Below are positions 33,501 to 44,799 of a stretch of DNA of 64,000 bases, one piece after another. How positions within the stretch are numbered: the first letter of the stretch is position 1; the number at the start of each line of letters is the position of its first letter. The notes beneath the pieces were generated by a model that saw only the letters and a list, made by a program, of their open reading frames with translations, searched no databases and was not told where the DNA came from. Position numbers and translations under genes: made by a program. Source of the DNA: Brachypodium distachyon (Eukaryota > Streptophyta > Magnoliopsida > Poales > Poaceae); the NCBI RefSeq assembly GCF_000005505.3, contig NC_016132.3, positions 32,378,914 to 32,442,913 of the forward strand, given 5' to 3'.

Positions 33501-35584
33501 GCGCGCAGCAGCCAATTCCTTGGCAGAGTCAGCAACCAGCTGCTCATACTTTGACCGCCACTCTTGACTATTACCAACCGCCACATCACGTAGTCAGTTG
33601 GCCTGTTCAGTCAATCCTGCAAAAACAGGCAAGGTTAACAGGAGCCAAGTCCATACAGACATTACGGACAGGGATTAAGTACAGTTCAAATTCATACCAT
33701 GGGCATCGGTAGCGGCCTCTTTCGCTTGGGTCAGTTCCAGGCGCAGCTATTGGTTTTCCTCCTCCAGTACTAGGTAGCGGTCGCCAAGATGCACCAACCT
33801 TTCAACAAAAGGCTGCAATGAACAGAAACACGAGTAAAAGCTATTAGCACGAAACGTTGTTTCACTCAACACTCCCAAAGCCCCAATACAAAGCTGGGAT
33901 GCCGAAGTCGACGGTTGCACAATAGTCGGAGTTGGTGCCGTCTCGGGAAGTTTGGCTGGTGAGTTCTTCGCCGGCGAAGAATCTCGCGCCTCACACCAAG
34001 CCAAAGAGGCACTCGGTTTTGAGGGACTCCGGGCTGGAGAAATGGCGCGAGAGTTCTTGGCCACGGCGTCACCATCACTGTGGATTTCAGCTGCTTGTTA
34101 ACTTGGAAAGAAGAATTCTTAACCAACAAAGGAACTGGTCTTTGGACATACCTATATGCGAAGACGTCCCTTCAGCTTGACAGTGACCTTGGCTTTCTTG
34201 GTCAGGGGAGCCGATGGGGCCGGTGACTGGGGCCTCGGTTTGTCGGATGCGGCTGTGACACTCGACGGAACTGTCTCCTTAGGCACCTCATGCTGATGAG
34301 AGTCTCCAGTCGATTACTCCGCTTCACTCGACCGACCGCGCTTGCGTGACTGATGATCATCTTCCTCCTCATCCACGTCGTCCTCGTAAAGGGCGTCGGA
34401 GTTGGAGCAGTCGACCGGTTCGTCATCATCAACTGGCACCCCTTCGTCCAGTGGAGGCTGGCTCATAAGCTCCTGGTGGCCCTGCAACAACACTTTTTCA
34501 ATACAAACTAACTTGGAAGTTCCAGAGTAGTAAATGGCGAGTGAGTAAGGAAAAGTCACCTCTTCACGCGACCGGTCGGGTCCGTAAGGCGGCAGAGATG
34601 ACTCCAGATCTTCCAAGGTGATCTCTTTTGGGGTGACCACCCTTACTCGAGTCAGAAGGTCCTCGTCCGACAGATCCTGCGCACAGACTCGAGTGGAGTC
34701 TGACGACCCCGAGTACTCCCACATGGAGTGGACTCGGGCCTGGATCGGCTGTATCGGCCTCTTCACGAAAAGGGCGATGAGTTGCAGACCACTCCCTTCT
34801 TTCTCTTGAGTCCGTTGAAGCTCGGCCACTCGCTTCAACAGAACAGTAGCCTCTGCATCTTCTTCAGCTGTCAGGTCGTGATTCCAAGACTTCAACTTTC
34901 TCACTTGAGCGGAGGCGGAGAACTCGGGCAGGCTGAAGTCCTTGCCGTCGACTGGTTCATCATGGAGGTAAAACCATCGACTCCTCCACTATTGCACGAC
35001 TCGATTTGGTGAAGGGAGAAGTATTGGACATCTCCGTGGACTGGGATGTTGGCGTCGCCAGTCTTGTAGATCCAGTCGCCCTTACCCTGCCGCTTGATGA
35101 TGAACAGCTTCTTCCACAAACCCCAGTGCGGTTTCACGCCCAAATAGCACTCACAGAGCGTGATGAAGCATGCAATGTGAAGGTAGCTATTGGGCGTCAG
35201 ATCGTGCATCTGAAGCCCGTACGCCAGTAGCAGCGCATGGAAGAAGAAGTGGACGGGAAGAGAAAGGCCGTGGATAACGAAGTCATAGAAAACAACTCTA
35301 TCCCGAGGCCTGGGACGGGGAGTTACCTCGTTGCCCGGGACGCGGACCTTGCCGGAATCCTAGCCGGGAATCAGACCGTGCTTCCGCATCACCGAGAGAT
35401 GGCGCGCCATGATCCCAGAACACTTCAATTCCCCGGTCTTCTTGTCACCGCCGGGCGCGGCGTTCAGCAGCTTTCTTGGATTTCTTGTCCAAGGTGGGGG
35501 GGGGGGGGGAGCATCGCGAGACGGCCTCTTGCCGTTAGCAGCGGCACTAGCACCGGCGGCGGTGGAGATTTTCATCCTGCCCAT
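30543..35584 (-). pseudogene. Element D additional ORF (antisense Tat aORF) with reiterated modules
   Basis: Minus ATG 35584 (MGRMKISTAAG) starts a frame through 34901 with one TAG (35360). It contains the 'putative gypsy type transposon' domain: FYDFVIHGLSLPVHFFFHAL, LTPNSYLHIACFITLCE, GLWKKLFII. After a frame slip, 34904-34314 continues (FVKRPIQPIQARVHSMWEY) and ends in an acidic, Lys/Arg-flanked tail. Downstream are charged coiled-coil segments (33584-33300, 32576-32367, 31256-31065), each followed by a helical module (about 33250-32820, 32300-31825, 30985-30543). The last two are plainly homologous (RLNTL...DRDRGRALAL versus RLNTL...DSDRGYVLAL; both include a YPGLDL/HPSLDL motif). Introns or frame slips separate the pieces. 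Function unknown. Confidence 0.62.
31339..31765 (+). repeat. PPT-like tandem repeat in element D
   Basis: The word ctcgggggct recurs at 31341, 31446, 31551 and 31731 (spacing 105, 105, 180). Three copies continue with actcccat-gagcg-tg--cgcgcac, and the unit also carries acgcagttg-ccacg. The word resembles the polypurine tract before the LTR at 36775. Confidence 0.8.
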
Positions 35585-36523
35585 GGTGGAGATCGCGCAA
35601 TGGCAGTGGTGGAGGAAGTGGGGAGCAAGTGCGACGGAGAGGAGGCTAGGTTTCGGGCAAGGCAGCGGAGCGCAGAAGCAAAATGCAGTGAAATGGGGGA
35701 GACAAGGGGGTGAATTGAGGAATGAAGAAGACGATTGGTAACACAGTAAGGAGCGGAATCACCACCGCACAATTTAGGATGGTGCCACGTGTATCGCATC
35801 CTTGTATGACGCTTGGCCCCAGCGGAAACGAATCGTTCCCCCTTCTGTTGGTTCAGGAACCCACTACAGCTATTATTGCGCCTAAAATCTCACGCACGTC
35901 GTGTGGTCAAATCAAACTGACCACATCCACAGTGCTCAATTCAGTCTGTGCATAAAGCATAAGGTACGTCCCATCGACTGCGCATATTATTTCTTTAATC
36001 ACAACATCAGCTGAGACGTCATGTCAAGCTCTAGAAAACTCGGGGTTACCACCCGACGGTCAAGAACCCGAAATGTACCTCACTCAAGGGCACTCGATAG
36101 CAATATCCGGGTCGCACAGACTGCGAAATAAACCCGAAGCCACGTTCATAACGTAAAGTTAAGACCCGATGGTCTTTCATTGGGCCTGGAAATCAGCATC
36201 ATCAGGCGATTCCAGATTATCCATGCGCTTGCATGAAGAAAAGATCCCAACGGACGCGTTGGTTGATCACCTTACAATACTGGATTTCGAGTCTGTAAAA
36301 CCCCCAGCAGGTTTGACTTGAATACCGCCAGTTATCCAGGCTCGAGCCTGGGGACTCGAGTGCTGATGTATGCTAACAGAGTTTTTGCCCCGGTGCAATT
36401 AACTGGACTCGACCGATCGAGTATTCCAGGCGTGTTATGCAACCATCCCACACACAGTATCAGTACAAATCACCGAAACACTCTATGGCTTCCGAGTCAC
36501 AAGTTAGGGATTTCCCTTAATTC
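35585..36523. other. Element D region between aORF start and 3' LTR
   Basis: No coding frame I can support. On the minus strand it would be the aORF upstream region; a promoter is not evident. Confidence 0.35.
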
Positions 36524-36657
36524 AGGTCTGATAAACATTCGAATCAATCGAATGGTGAGGTCTAATTAACATTCAAATCAATCGAATGGTGAGGTGTGAT
36601 AAACGTTCGAATCAATCGAATGGTGAGGTCTGATAAACATTCGAATCAATGAATGGT
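36524..36657 (+). repeat. 34-bp tandem repeat, four units
   Basis: Units start at 36524, 36558, 36592 and 36626; core attcgaatcaatcgaatggtg. The last unit has lost about two bases. The cgaatcaatcg core is partly self-complementary. Not a CRISPR array: units abut with no spacers. Confidence 0.9.
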
Positions 36658-36760
36658 GAACAGTTAAAGCCAGAAGACTATCTGCATCTTGACGTGCAGT
36701 CGAGTAACTGAAACAAAAAAAACTCTTGAGTCCCTATCCGAGGCTGCACCTCGAACAGGG

Positions 36761-36774
36761 ACTCGGGGGCTAAC
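36761..36774 (+). other. Polypurine tract of element D
   Basis: actcgggggctaac immediately before the inferred LTR start, typical of Tat elements. Confidence 0.6.
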
Positions 36775-37251
36775 TAACGAGGGAATAACCCTTCGAGTCC
36801 TCAACCTTCATATATCCGATACAGCCCAGCAAGGGGTCCACTCGAAGGCCCATCAAGTATATGCAGGTCGAGTCCCTCAAAGTGCGACTCAAGTCAAGGA
36901 GCATGACCTTTTCGTACAAGAATAAACTGATTTGATTGTAATCTTCCCGATTATCACGCCCGAGACCTAGCCGCCAGTATATAAGGCTAGGAGGGGGAGT
37001 CGGGAAGGGGTAACCTCTACACACACGCCAGATCCATCTGCGCATCATAACTTCATAACTACTCTGTAATCTCGATCAATACAATATACCAAAAGCAGGA
37101 CGTAGGGGTTCTACCTTCCGAGGGCCTTGAACCTGGGTAAACCTTGTGGCTCCCCTAGTCTTTGTTAGTCGACAAGATCGCTGGTGCACCCCGTGCTCTC
37201 CTTCAGTCGAAAACCCTCGAGTCAGGGTATTGCCGAGGTAGCTCCTCGTCA
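36775..37251 (+). repeat. Element D 3' LTR (likely short or truncated)
   Basis: Follows the polypurine tract; contains TATATAAGG at 36978, and late in the LTR a gtaggggttctacctt / gaacctgggtaaac block common to grass gypsy LTRs. The inferred start reads TA rather than TG and the end ctcctcgtca is approximate. The partner 5' LTR is outside the window. Confidence 0.55.
36978..36986 (+). promoter_or_regulatory. TATA box in element D LTR
   Basis: TATATAAGG about 200 bp into the LTR, on the element's sense strand. Confidence 0.5.
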
Positions 37252-37286
37252 GTCTGGTTGGAAAAGGCCCATCAACTTGTATTATT

Positions 37287-37405
37287 AATGCTCCCTCTCC
37301 GATATTAAGTGCCGAAATATTACATGTATCTAAACGTATTTTACTATATATATACGTTCATATTTAGACAAATTTGAGTCACTTAATATGGGTCAGAGTG
37401 AGTAT
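37287..37405. mobile_element. Stowaway-like MITE
   Basis: About 118 bp with ends ctccctctccgatattaag and the inverted cttaatatgggtcagagtgag, bordered by TA-rich target sequence. Interior carries the gaaatattacatgtatctaaacg block seen in related MITEs here. Confidence 0.8.
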
Positions 37406-37440
37406 TAATATGTTTTTCATGTGTCTATCATATAATTAAC

Positions 37441-37653
37441 TACTTCCTCCGATCCATAAAAAAATGTCGTCCATTTAGTACAAAATCTGTACTACTTCTT
37501 TCGATCCATATTAGTTGTCGAAATATTACATGCATCTAGACGTCTTTTAAACACAAATACATCTATATTTGTGCAAATTTGAGACAATTAATATGAATCG
37601 AAATGAGTAACTTGAGATAAAATGGGCGCATTTTTTAAGAATCGGAAGAACTA
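37441..37653. mobile_element. Stowaway-like MITE (outer), interrupted
   Basis: Left end tacttcctccgatccataa and right end aagaatcggaagaacta are inverted repeats at TA borders. Another MITE (37493-37609) sits inside it. Confidence 0.8.
37493..37609. mobile_element. Stowaway-like MITE (inner)
   Basis: Ends tacttctttcgatccatatt and aatatgaatcgaaatgagta are inverted repeats, bordered by TA, nested in 37441-37653. Shares the gaaatattacatgcatctaga core with 37287 and 42107. Confidence 0.82.
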
Positions 37654-38918
37654 CCACAGTCCACAGCAAAGCAACACTCTGCCCTAAACGCATGCGAAGA
37701 CGTAAACATAGACACCAGCAGGCAACGTCGTTTTTTTATTTTGTTATGGAAGCTTGACTCCAAAGTCCAAAGCTAGAGTTCAACGGTCAAAATTAAGAGT
37801 GGGCCTCCGGCTCGTGGTGCAGTTGTTCTGGCACCGGTCACACATACATCGGTCCGAATCCATGGCCAAAAGGCTGCTGCGCTCCCTGCCTCTGAATCAA
37901 AGCAAAACACACGCATTGACGCATACATCCACGCGCAATGCAAGGAGTTTCGGCGACTCTGGTCTGCGGGCCGGACGCCGACCGTGTGCTTGCTTATAAC
38001 CATGCGTTGCACCGCAGCCGTGTTTCCAGCAACGGCTGCTCATCCCCCATCCCCGCCACCCACCGACCGGCCGCGCGTGCGTGCTTGTGGGTGGCAGGCA
38101 GTCAAGGCAGGACAAAGGTTGCCGCGCGCAGAGTCGTACTGAGCGGTGGTAGCAGCATGGTACTCGCGCCGTCCGAATCCAAAGGCCGAAGCTGAAGCCA
38201 TGCATGCGCCTTGTGTGGATCAATAGCAACTCAAACCGTCACACGCGAGGTGCGGATGGCGTATGGGTCCGTCCACTTGATTTGGATGGGTCCGGCGGTA
38301 TAGCCAAAGGCCTGATGGGCCGGCTCACCGACGGGCTGGGATTGGATGTCACGGCCCAAGGGTGTGTTAACTAAGGAGTTTCATCAAATCGGCCATGTGG
38401 CTCAATTGAAGAGCTAGTATGTACTGGATACGCAACGTCCAGGCCCGCTATCCTGTTGAATTTTAGAGGCCATCTAACAGCACCACAACGGTGAAGAAAA
38501 CCCTAGCAGCCGCCTTCGTTTGAAGATTGTCCGATACCCTCGCCTCCGGCCACCACCTTGACGCTGCGAGGTGGGGAGAACCTCGATTCCTCCTAAGAGT
38601 ATCCAGAATTCCTCCTAAGAGTATCCAGAAGTGTTCGTTCATATCAATTGATTGTTTTGCTCGGCAACGCTATATGGTGGAGACTGTGACGCCGTCTCGA
38701 ATAAAGGTACTCTTGTTCTTCCTCTGTTGTGGGGATGCCTCAACGGGCGTTGCCGCAGAGCCAGAGAGTTTTAGTCACCGTAAGTTCAGTGAACCCGATC
38801 TTACATATTTTGGGTTTGTGTACTCGCGGATCCATTTATATGTACATGTTGAGTTTTTGTCAGTGTGCCATAGTGCTTTTTTTTTGTTTATCTTTTGTAT
38901 TTTTGGTTGCGTTCTTTT
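37654..38918. other. Intergenic, no gene supported
   Basis: No coding frame with recognisable features. One perfect 22-bp tandem duplication lies at 38586-38629 (attcctcctaagagtatcca core). Confidence 0.5.
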
Positions 38919-39083
38919 CGGCTTCTCCTAGAAGCTGCCCTCACCTAGTTTCCTGCAGAACCCGCATCTCAGATTTAGCTAGTCATCCAAACTAGTTTAA
39001 GCCAAGCTAGTTTGGTAGCGTAATCAAGTTTCAGTGGCGGCTTCTCCAGGAAGCTGGGGGAGGGCAGCTTCTCGGAGAAGCCG
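38919..39083. mobile_element. Foldback/MITE-like inverted repeat
   Basis: cggcttctcctagaagctg at 38919 is inverted at 39056-39083 (gggcagcttctcggagaagccg). A third copy in left-arm orientation at 39038 makes a tight hairpin with the right arm. Element class and target duplication unresolved. Confidence 0.55.
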
Positions 39084-41459
39084 GTTCAGAAAGCTCAAAA
39101 GAACTAGCCCTTTAGAATTCTTCTTTGGCGTTCTGGTGAAAATCTTACGGTCTGACCACCTATACTTTTAAAGGATCATCCTTGGCCCGAGTACGTTCAA
39201 CGTTCACGACTTCTCATCTTTTTGGATGAGCGACTCAAGGGGCTTTCTGAAACCTTTGAAGCTAGTGCAAATTCGTGCAGGGATACAGATGGCTACGTTG
39301 CCGCTTCAGTCTGATTGTAGTCTCCATGTTGAAGATTTGGTAATATTTCATGTTACAAAGAATGATACAACGGAGAAGATTTTTTATAGAGATTTTATGG
39401 TAATTCTTAATTATAAGAATTATCTAATTTCTATGGTCCATGATCCAATGCATTGAACCTGTAATGGTTCTCGGGTTTCAATAAAGTTATAGGTTATTCT
39501 AAAAATATATGTACTAGATTAGTGATCAAATGAAGAAAGTTATCTTGGTTGGCAATCATTTAAACAAACACCAACTATTTGGGCATGAGGAAAAAAATTG
39601 TGAGTTTAGTGAACTTCCCATAGCTAAGGTGGTATGGTTCCTTGTGATGGAATCATCCCATCTATGTTCAGTTTTAGACTTGACATGAGTGCTGATCACG
39701 TTACCTGAATTTATTTCAGGATTTAACATGCGCTATTTTTTTGATGGTAGGTGACGTATCTGTTAACAACGAGACATCTATGTTGACTTCGTCAATATTT
39801 CAAAATATGTCGGCTCAGTCGTCAGTCGGAAGTGCTCATAAGGGAAAGATGCGCATATTACCTCACAGGGGTGAGTGTACACACATGCTCGTGAGTGTTT
39901 GCGTGTTTCTAAACAAAAATTGATGAGTACAATTTGGCCACTATCCCTTCATGCCCAGAGAAACCCACCAACTTCAGGAGCAGGTCTTTTTTTGTTGGTG
40001 CGGGTAACGGGCGCCGGCAGCAGCGAGGATGCTCGGCTGCTCCGGAGTAATGCCGTGGCTGGGCCTATACAGGCAGTCGATTTGGAAGACGGGCGTAGGT
40101 AGGAAAAATAAATCTCAGGAAAAAGAGGAAGATTATACTATATATGAAGGACAGAGTGCTTCAAAGCTTGACAATTTCTGAAAAACTGCCCTGCATATTC
40201 ATGTCATAAAGAAGAAGCATGCTTTACAACAAAGAGCTTGATTGGTAAATACACATGAAGCAATGGCAATAACACTTGCGCATGGGAAAACATGTAGCAA
40301 AGCTGCTAGGTAGTATATTCACCTTTCTAAAAAAAATTAAAGACCAATTTTTTTCACAATTTGATAATTACTAATTGAAGATATGTAAAAAAATTGGTTT
40401 CAAGAACACAAGCATGATCGAGCAATCGGCTTCGACTTGGTATTCAATTTATGTGAGAGCCTTGCGACTTGACTAATGGCTACGGCCTACGGCCGGACGT
40501 GGGTTCAAACTGCATAGGTAGGATTAAACACCCTCCATTTAACACCCGCAAAAAAAAACACACGCTCCATTTAACAAAAAATCATCAATATTTGATGTTT
40601 ACCCTGTTATTTTGAAAGCAAGAAAGTTTTAGTGTCATATATAACCGACCTTGCTACACAACAAGAATTTAAAATTAGGAGGAAAAAAGATCAGGTGCAT
40701 TGCATCAACGTGAAGATCAATACAATAATTGATTTCCCACCACCATTCTGTCCAGCATTCAGTGGGATTTGATCAGAAAACAAAATACTAGTGGGGCTGG
40801 TTTATGTGTGGTGCAGCAATGCGGCAAGCCAGGATTGCTTTGGATGCCACGGACACTTGTCAGAAATCTTCTGGTTCATGAACTGCAACCTAAAAGTTTT
40901 ACAGTACAATTAAGCATGGTCTCCATTGTCAAACGGAGTTGTCTGAAAAGACACCTTTTAATCATCAGCTACGAAAGCACGCCCGGCCACTAGAAACTAG
41001 AAAGAAGCCCCACCTCAGACGGTTAGCAACGCCCCCAAAATATACAAAAGAAGAAAGATTATATTGAAATATTTTTACCAACAAATTAATTATATGCCTC
41101 GTGTAGCTTAGATTAGTTAAATATAATGGGCAAACGATCTTAACAAGAAATGAGATAACTATATGTATGTCGGCCAAATGCTAGTTGTCGGAGAGATGAT
41201 GATGTATGCAATGATCTAATCAGAAAGGCACCTAACAAACAGTGGGAGGCCAGCTGAAACCTGGCAGTTTGGACGGCTCCTGTCTGTTAGATCTTGTAGT
41301 AGTAGTCAGTGACTAACGATCATCGCAGTTTTGACCATGCAACATTGGTCGTTGCAGTAGATTTGCATATAGTTGGTTCTTTTTTCGAACTGAATAGTTC
41401 TTTCTTTTATGTATGGAGTGCTAGAATCTAATTTGTTTTCACTATTGCATGTAAATTAA
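39084..41459. other. Intergenic, no gene supported
   Basis: AT-rich sequence with only short open frames. A tRNA B-box-like word (gtgggttcaaactg) near 40500 was not accepted as a SINE. Confidence 0.45.
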
Positions 41460-41549
41460 TACTCTCTCCGTTCGGAATTACTTGTCACTGATTTAGTATA
41501 ACTTCGTACTAAATTTGGGACAAGCTAGTAATATGGGTTAAAGGAAGTA
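41460..41549. mobile_element. Short Stowaway-like MITE
   Basis: About 86 bp between TA borders; ends ctctctccgttcggaattac and the diverged inverted copy agtaatatgggttaaaggaag, with gtcactga/gggacaag inner arms. Confidence 0.72.
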
Positions 41550-42106
41550 GCTAATTTGGATCAGATACATTAATTGCCAATTTTGATAATCCTAATTTGG
41601 AGACACATTGTCAACTTTGATAATCCTAATGCATATTCTCCTAACTGTTATCTCTTAGTGCAATAAATGCTAAGAAACCACCTCCCAATACATCTCTCCT
41701 AGTGTTATATCTAAAGTAGTTGTTATTCAATATCTTTGTGAAGAGAGCTGCTTCACATACAATTTTCGTACGACACTCACAACTGGCCATCGAATGATTG
41801 ATTTAATGTGCTAGCATCCGATGATCAGGGCATCGTACAAAAATAGTACCCAATTGCGGAATAATTTTGCTATGTGAAAGAGCTCTAATGTTTTCGCGTT
41901 GGTTTGCGTGAAGGGACAGTAGTTAGCAAAGAGACCGTCTCCTCTTATTTCCTCATTAATTATGTGACACACAGTAGCATTGGGAAAGGTTGCACCTACG
42001 AAAGGAGTAAGTATTGTATAGTACTATTTATGTCTAACTAAATCTTATGCACTGATACTATAATGCTCTAGTAAGTTGATCCAAACATTCTCTTACCGAT
42101 TCATAG
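41550..42106. other. Intergenic
   Basis: Nothing recognised beyond a short near-duplicate (ttttgataatcctaat) around 41581 and 41616. Confidence 0.4.
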
Positions 42107-42226
42107 TACTCACTGTGTTTCATAATTCTTGTCGAAATATTACATGTATCTAAACGTTTCTCAGGAATAGATAATACATCCATTTTTTGACAAATTTGAG
42201 ATAAGAATTATAAAGCGGAGGGAGTA
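42107..42226. mobile_element. Stowaway-like MITE
   Basis: Right end cggagggagta and left end tactcactgtgtttcata with matching inner arms (cataattcttgtcg / gataagaattata). TA at both borders. Confidence 0.82.
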
Positions 42227-42310
42227 CTATTTAGTCTTCAGATTGAATGGTTAGGAATTTTCGTCAGAACCTTATGCCCTAATCTATGTGGCTCGTGTGC
42301 CAGACATTAC

Positions 42311-42371
42311 TTGTTGTGGGGTCGCCAACACGTGGGCCCCGGACCCACTTGGGGCCCCGGACCCACAACAC
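42311..42371. repeat. GC-rich palindromic patch
   Basis: Outer arms ttgttgtggggtc and gacccacaacac are inverted; inside are two tandem 18-bp units (42333-42350, 42351-42368) with a ggccccggaccca core. Stands out in AT-rich surroundings. Role unknown. Confidence 0.65.
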
Positions 42372-42377
42372 GTAACA

Positions 42378-44352
42378 TACTGCATCGGATCTCAATCCAA
42401 ATGTATCCTCTAATAATTTTCTATATATCTTGACAATATGTAGATTAATAAAGCTATTAGTTAATTTTGTATTCACTTCTTATTTAATTCTCTAATCAAC
42501 ATCTGATACATATACCTCTTAATTTCTGCTTCATAGCTCACGACCTAATTAATGTTGAGTCGGGGTTTTGTTAATCATTTTCTTTTCACATATGTTATAT
42601 TCCTGGCTCCCTGCAATTTTTTTTATATTTCTGGCAATATATGTGTTGATAAGACTTGCATTGCATGTCTAAAAAAAGACTTGCATTATAATTAATATTG
42701 AGTCGGAGTAGTACAAGAAATTTTTCTTAGTTGTAAAACACATAGAAAGTAATAAAATCAAATTACGGGCATACACATATCGACTGACATAATTTTTTTG
42801 TTCACAAAGTTAATTAAGGGGCTGTTTTGGTGGTCAAGACACTGACGGTTGTGAAAAACAAAGAATATATTTGAGTCTATTTTGATTTGTACTTTACCTT
42901 TGGCGTTTCATATTTGCTAGGTAGTAGAAGTTTATTTTTCAATACAGTTTTCTTTGCAAGACGATGACGGCATTGTACTTGCATTGTATGCTTCTTTTTT
43001 GTTTAATACCAACATTAATTGCGCAGAATAATTCAATTTTTGCATAGTATATATATGTGACGAGACATCATGAAACTTCCATATATGTTAGGTTTTCACA
43101 AAATTGAAACATATATGGGTTCTACCTTACTCTGTAACAAAAACTTAGTAACCAAAAAATAGCACCAAATATGATTATCTCTGTCCGATTGCTTGAGGTT
43201 CTACTCCACTCTGTAACAAAACCTTGCCTAGGCTACACACATGGTTTTTCCGAGATTGCATAGCCCTTCCGTACTTTTAAATACCGTGATTATTTTTGCA
43301 AGAAATCGAACACTTATTCAGCCATGCAAAACATGAAATCAATTCTTCCCTGTTCTTGTACTCTAATTCAATTTTCATTTCAAATCTAACTGAACCGGCC
43401 GAATAATATATATTTCTTTTCCAAACAAACCTGCTAGCTAGCTATACTATCCTTTACTTATTATTATTTTCAATTTTTGCGAAGACCTTATAGCACATGT
43501 TGATTGAGATCGTGGTGCATAAATTAGGTATACCTGCATGCATGTCTGACATGATGTATTAAAAAAAGACACTTTTGATTGACCACCACCTTAATTAGGG
43601 CCAGTTATATAGTCGATGATTGCATGATAAGATCGATGATAAAGAACGTATCGCATCTCCATTGCGCGTGCGCACGTACGTTCATTCGTCCTTATTGTTC
43701 TCTAAAAGTAGCCGGCCAACCAATCTTGTTTTTCCTCGAAAAAACATATGTAGCAATCCTGCTTCTTGTCAGTTTGTTAATCAGATCACAAGTTCGCAGA
43801 TGAGACGTCATCGCATTGTTAGCTCATGCACTCGACATGAACACAACGAATTGACAGGAATGCACGCAACTTGATGCAAGTTCAGTTAAGTAACTAACCT
43901 GCTAATTAAAAAAGCTAAAACATATGTGGTGTATATGATTCTTGGCGTCAGATGGAGGGCCTCGACGCAATCAATCATCAACGGGTTACTTCACACACTC
44001 AATTTCACAAGGACCCAAAAATTTAAATGTTTTGGAACATTCAGACTACATCAAGATCAAATCTAGTTGTGCTGGAAAGAAAATAATCAAAGCTAGTAGA
44101 AAATTCATCATATATTCATTTATTCACGAATACATATATATACTTGTTTAATTAATGGAAAATAAAGATACACATCGACGTAGTAAACAGAAAAAATAAT
44201 AATTTCTTGATGCATTATGTACATATATGCTTGCGTCCTCATCTTTATGTAGCATATCAGGAAAGATGTTGGATGCACGGCATATACATAGCAGATTTTT
44301 GTAGAAAGATATGTATGTGTAATTTGAAATGTATGTATAGAAGACTTGCAAG
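42378..44352. other. AT-rich intergenic, no gene supported
   Basis: Only short open frames without features. The right end is the probable 3' flank of the minus-strand gene at 44353. Confidence 0.45.
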
Positions 44353-44652
44353 CTAATGATGACCGATGCCGGGGCTCGGTACCGATCCCTGGACGACGAC
44401 ACTAGCACGCCTACGCTTGGCACCGGCGATTTTCATCTTGCGGTACGCCGCAGATGGCATTGGTGGCGGTGGCGCCATGAATACTTGCAGAAAATCTGGA
44501 GAGGAGGATGATGATGAAGTTGCACTACTGACAGTCTTCTTGGCGTGCACTTGTTCTTGACCGCTTGGCATCATCCTAGCCTGCACCAGAGAGTGCATCG
44601 ACGATGCTAACACAAGCAAGCAAAGGATCACAATGGCCTGAGAGGAAGCCAT
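44353..44652 (-). CDS. Small secreted peptide precursor, PIP/CEP-like
   Basis: A 99-residue single-exon protein. ATG at 44652 (context gtccATGGc) is preferred; an upstream TTG-extended frame is not a plant start. Residues 1-25 form a signal peptide with a hydrophobic core (IVILCLLVLAS) and a likely cleavage after LVQA. The middle is Ser-rich and Pro-rich, followed by a basic KRRR stretch. The C-terminus QGSVPSPGIGHH resembles mature PIP peptides (SGPSxxGxGH) and CEP peptides (SPGxGH), so the likely product is a short, proline-hydroxylated apoplastic signal for a receptor kinase. PIP versus CEP is not resolved. A TATA box lies 136 bp upstream. The frame is intact, unlike almost every other gene here. 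Confidence 0.72.
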   Translation of the reverse strand: MASSQAIVILCLLVLASSMHSLVQARMMPSGQEQVHAKKTVSSATSSSSSSPDFLQVFMAPPPPMPSAAYRKMKIAGAKRRRASVVVQGSVPSPGIGHH

Positions 44653-44741
44653 GGACAATTAATTAAGCTAGGTTTCAAGAGAGTTTATGTAGGTAGTGTT
44701 TGTGTATGGATCAATTCAGTGTGAGAGGAACTGAATGGCTT

Positions 44742-44756
44742 TGTGTGTGTGTGTGT
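44742..44756. repeat. (GT)n microsatellite in the 5' UTR of the peptide gene
   Basis: About seven GT units on the plus strand, (CA)n in the transcript, between the TATA box and ATG. Confidence 0.85.
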
Positions 44757-44787
44757 CTGCGATGAGAATGGGAGCAGCCTGGCAATG

Positions 44788-44795
44788 TATTTATA
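44788..44795 (-). promoter_or_regulatory. TATA box of the peptide gene
   Basis: Minus-strand TATAAATA. A start about 30 bp downstream would give a 5' UTR of about 105 nt. Placement and motif both fit a plant core promoter. Confidence 0.65.
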
Positions 44796-44799
44796 GGTG

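Larger units (their letters stand above)
30014..37251 (+). mobile_element. Element D, right segment (Tat-lineage gypsy)
   Basis: Continuation of D after copy 2. Contains post-pol spacer, a long minus-strand additional ORF (35584-30543), PPT-like repeats, a 34-bp repeat array, a polypurine tract at 36761-36774 and an LTR at 36775-37251. The layout (plus-strand pol, minus-strand aORF, 3' LTR) mirrors copy 2. Confidence 0.75.

Noticed and set aside
36524..36657. CRISPR-like array
   Set aside because: Units are contiguous without unique spacers, no cas genes, and the DNA is plant nuclear.
37750..38230. Overlapping frames on both strands near 37.8-38.2 kb
   Set aside because: No motifs, no splice or promoter signals, and no repeat relationship with the rest of the window.
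40440..40560. Possible tRNA-derived SINE (B-box-like gtgggttcaaactg, nearby A-run)
   Set aside because: No convincing A-box at proper spacing, no target duplication, and no cloverleaf can be drawn.
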